In this document: piece after piece, positions 63,182 through 64,000 of the stretch
Position numbering within the stretch: position 1 is the stretch's first letter
Layout: each line of letters opens with the position of its first letter
Program-made: the position numbers and the translations under genes
The notes under the pieces: generated by a model
Databases searched by the model: none
Told to the model about the DNA's origin: nothing
The model's input: the letters and a program-made list of their open reading frames with translations, nothing else
DNA from: Aquicoccus sp. G2-2
Lineage (GTDB): Bacteria; Pseudomonadota; Alphaproteobacteria; Rhodobacterales; Rhodobacteraceae
Length of the DNA: 64,000 bases
Direction: 5' to 3'
Assembly: GCF_034555965.1 (NCBI RefSeq)
Contig: NZ_JAYDCK010000002.1
Span: 124,001-188,000 of the forward strand

Positions 63182-63996
63182 AGAGCGAAGTCACCTCCGA
63201 GATCAGAGACAACATCGGCTGGATCACGCTGAATCGGCCAAAAAAGATCAATGCGTTGTCCGCAGAGGTTGTCGGTGCGGCGCGCGAGGCCGTCGAGGCG
63301 TTCGAGCGGGATGACGAGGTCAAGGTGATCGTGCTGACCGGGGCCAACGGGAACTTCTCGGTTGGCTACGATATCGCACAGGAGGTCGAGATGGGCATCT
63401 CGCGCCCTGAGGACTGGCATGTCGGACTGACCAACAATGTCGGTCTCAGCATGGCCGTCTGGGGCTGCAAGAAGCCGGTGATCGGCGCGGTTGACGGTTG
63501 GTGCCTTGCCGGTGCATGTGAACTGGCGATGGCCTGTGATATGATCGTTGCCACCGACCGGGCCAAGTTCGGCGAGCCAGAGATACGCTTCGGGTCGGGG
63601 CCTGTGACGCTGCTCATGCCCTTCGTGCTGGGCCAGAAGAAGACGATGGAGCTTCTGCTGACCGGCGACACCATCGACGCGACCGAGGCCGAGCGGATCG
63701 GGATGATCAACAAGGTCGTCGCGCCCGAGGAGCTGGACGAAACGGTCCAGAAGCTGGCCGCGAAGATCGCGCTGACGCCGCTCGTCACGCTGCGGTTGAC
63801 CAAGACGGCATTGACCCGCGCCTACGAGGCGATGGGTCTTCGCAACGCGGTAAACGTCAATCTCGACCTCGCCGCGACACTCAACGCCGCCGAGGCACCG
63901 GAAAAGGCGCAGTTCGTGGAATTGGTGCGCACCGAAGGGCTGCGCAAGGCGCTGGATTACCGCGACAAGCGCTATGGCGCGCTGACCGACAAGTGA
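63178..63996 (+). CDS. Enoyl-CoA hydratase/isomerase family protein
   Basis: 272-aa crotonase-fold protein starting at ATGA overlap 63178. IGWITLNRPKKINALSAEVV, VIVLTGANGNFSVGYDIAQE and the oxyanion-hole region PVIGAVDGWCLAGACELAMA are present. A Glu appears in FGEPEIRFGSGPV, near the usual catalytic position. It hydrates or cleaves an enoyl-CoA made from the acid activated by the synthetase upstream; a role like DmdD in DMSP breakdown is possible, but many other acids are equally possible. The stop TGA lies at 63994-63996. The operon may go on past the window. Confidence 0.88.
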   Translation: MKSEVTSEIRDNIGWITLNRPKKINALSAEVVGAAREAVEAFERDDEVKVIVLTGANGNFSVGYDIAQEVEMGISRPEDWHVGLTNNVGLSMAVWGCKKPVIGAVDGWCLAGACELAMACDMIVATDRAKFGEPEIRFGSGPVTLLMPFVLGQKKTMELLLTGDTIDATEAERIGMINKVVAPEELDETVQKLAAKIALTPLVTLRLTKTALTRAYEAMGLRNAVNVNLDLAATLNAAEAPEKAQFVELVRTEGLRKALDYRDKRYGALTDK

Positions 63997-64000
63997 GGGA

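Noticed and set aside
60990-63996. Naming the synthetase and hydratase as DmdB and DmdD
   Set aside because: Motifs fit the broad families only; without dmdA/dmdC or a phylogeny the DMSP assignment cannot be supported.

Overview
The window reads as part of a repABC-type plasmid from a marine alphaproteobacterium of the Rhodobacteraceae (Roseobacter group). It opens inside repC, which is followed at once by parS-like palindromes. A MobC/relaxase/VirD4 mobilization block lies in the middle. Most accessory genes have high-GC codon use and resemble families common on Roseobacter plasmids. This is judged from protein motifs and context only; no database was searched.

Layout. 1-1.2 kb: end of repC and parS. 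1.2-2.4 kb: a broken fic gene. 2.6-8.4 kb and 20.6-27.1 kb: one accessory region, split by insertions. It holds an ArdC-like antirestriction protein, a large ParB-like protein, a methyltransferase/Strawberry-notch helicase fusion, DUF736, DUF3768, DUF6878, DUF6915 and DUF6927 proteins and other small proteins. All are on the + strand, and many have strongly folded leaders. 8.4-13 kb: an IS1182-family element and a decayed IS66 element carrying a small passenger gene. 13.0-19.2 kb: a visibly AT-rich, tightly coupled six-gene operon (NagA-like amidohydrolase, NDK-domain protein, class III aminotransferase, GART-like formyltransferase, MFS exporter, nucleotidyltransferase). It has IS66-type remnants on both sides and looks like a transferred small-molecule biosynthesis cassette of unknown product. 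27.4-30.8 kb: a subtilisin-like protease and AAA+ ATPase pair. 31.4-39.7 kb: DUF2493 protein, exported nuclease, a putative oriT with a 13-bp inverted repeat, mobC, relaxase and T4CP. 39.9-46.2 kb: oxidoreductase genes with a LysR and a TetR regulator. 46.7-47.7 kb: an IS110/IS1111 transposase. 47.9-64 kb: catabolic genes, including GcvT-like, MttB-like, DddP-like M24, HAL/PAL-like lyase, BesD-like 2OG oxygenase, a peptide-type binding protein, acyl-CoA synthetase, OsmC and enoyl-CoA hydratase.

How it may work together. The + strand genes left of the putative oriT all point toward it. The incoming single strand would therefore be their template, as in the leading regions of conjugative plasmids. 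Together with the antirestriction-type content and the repeated structured leaders, this suggests an early-expressed recipient-establishment region. No type IV secretion genes are seen, so the element looks mobilizable from what is visible.

Caution. At least nine otherwise normal genes are split by frameshifts that adding one base repairs, often in a homopolymer. Many apparent pseudogenes may therefore be assembly errors. Nonsense changes in fic and the MttB-like gene are not of that kind.
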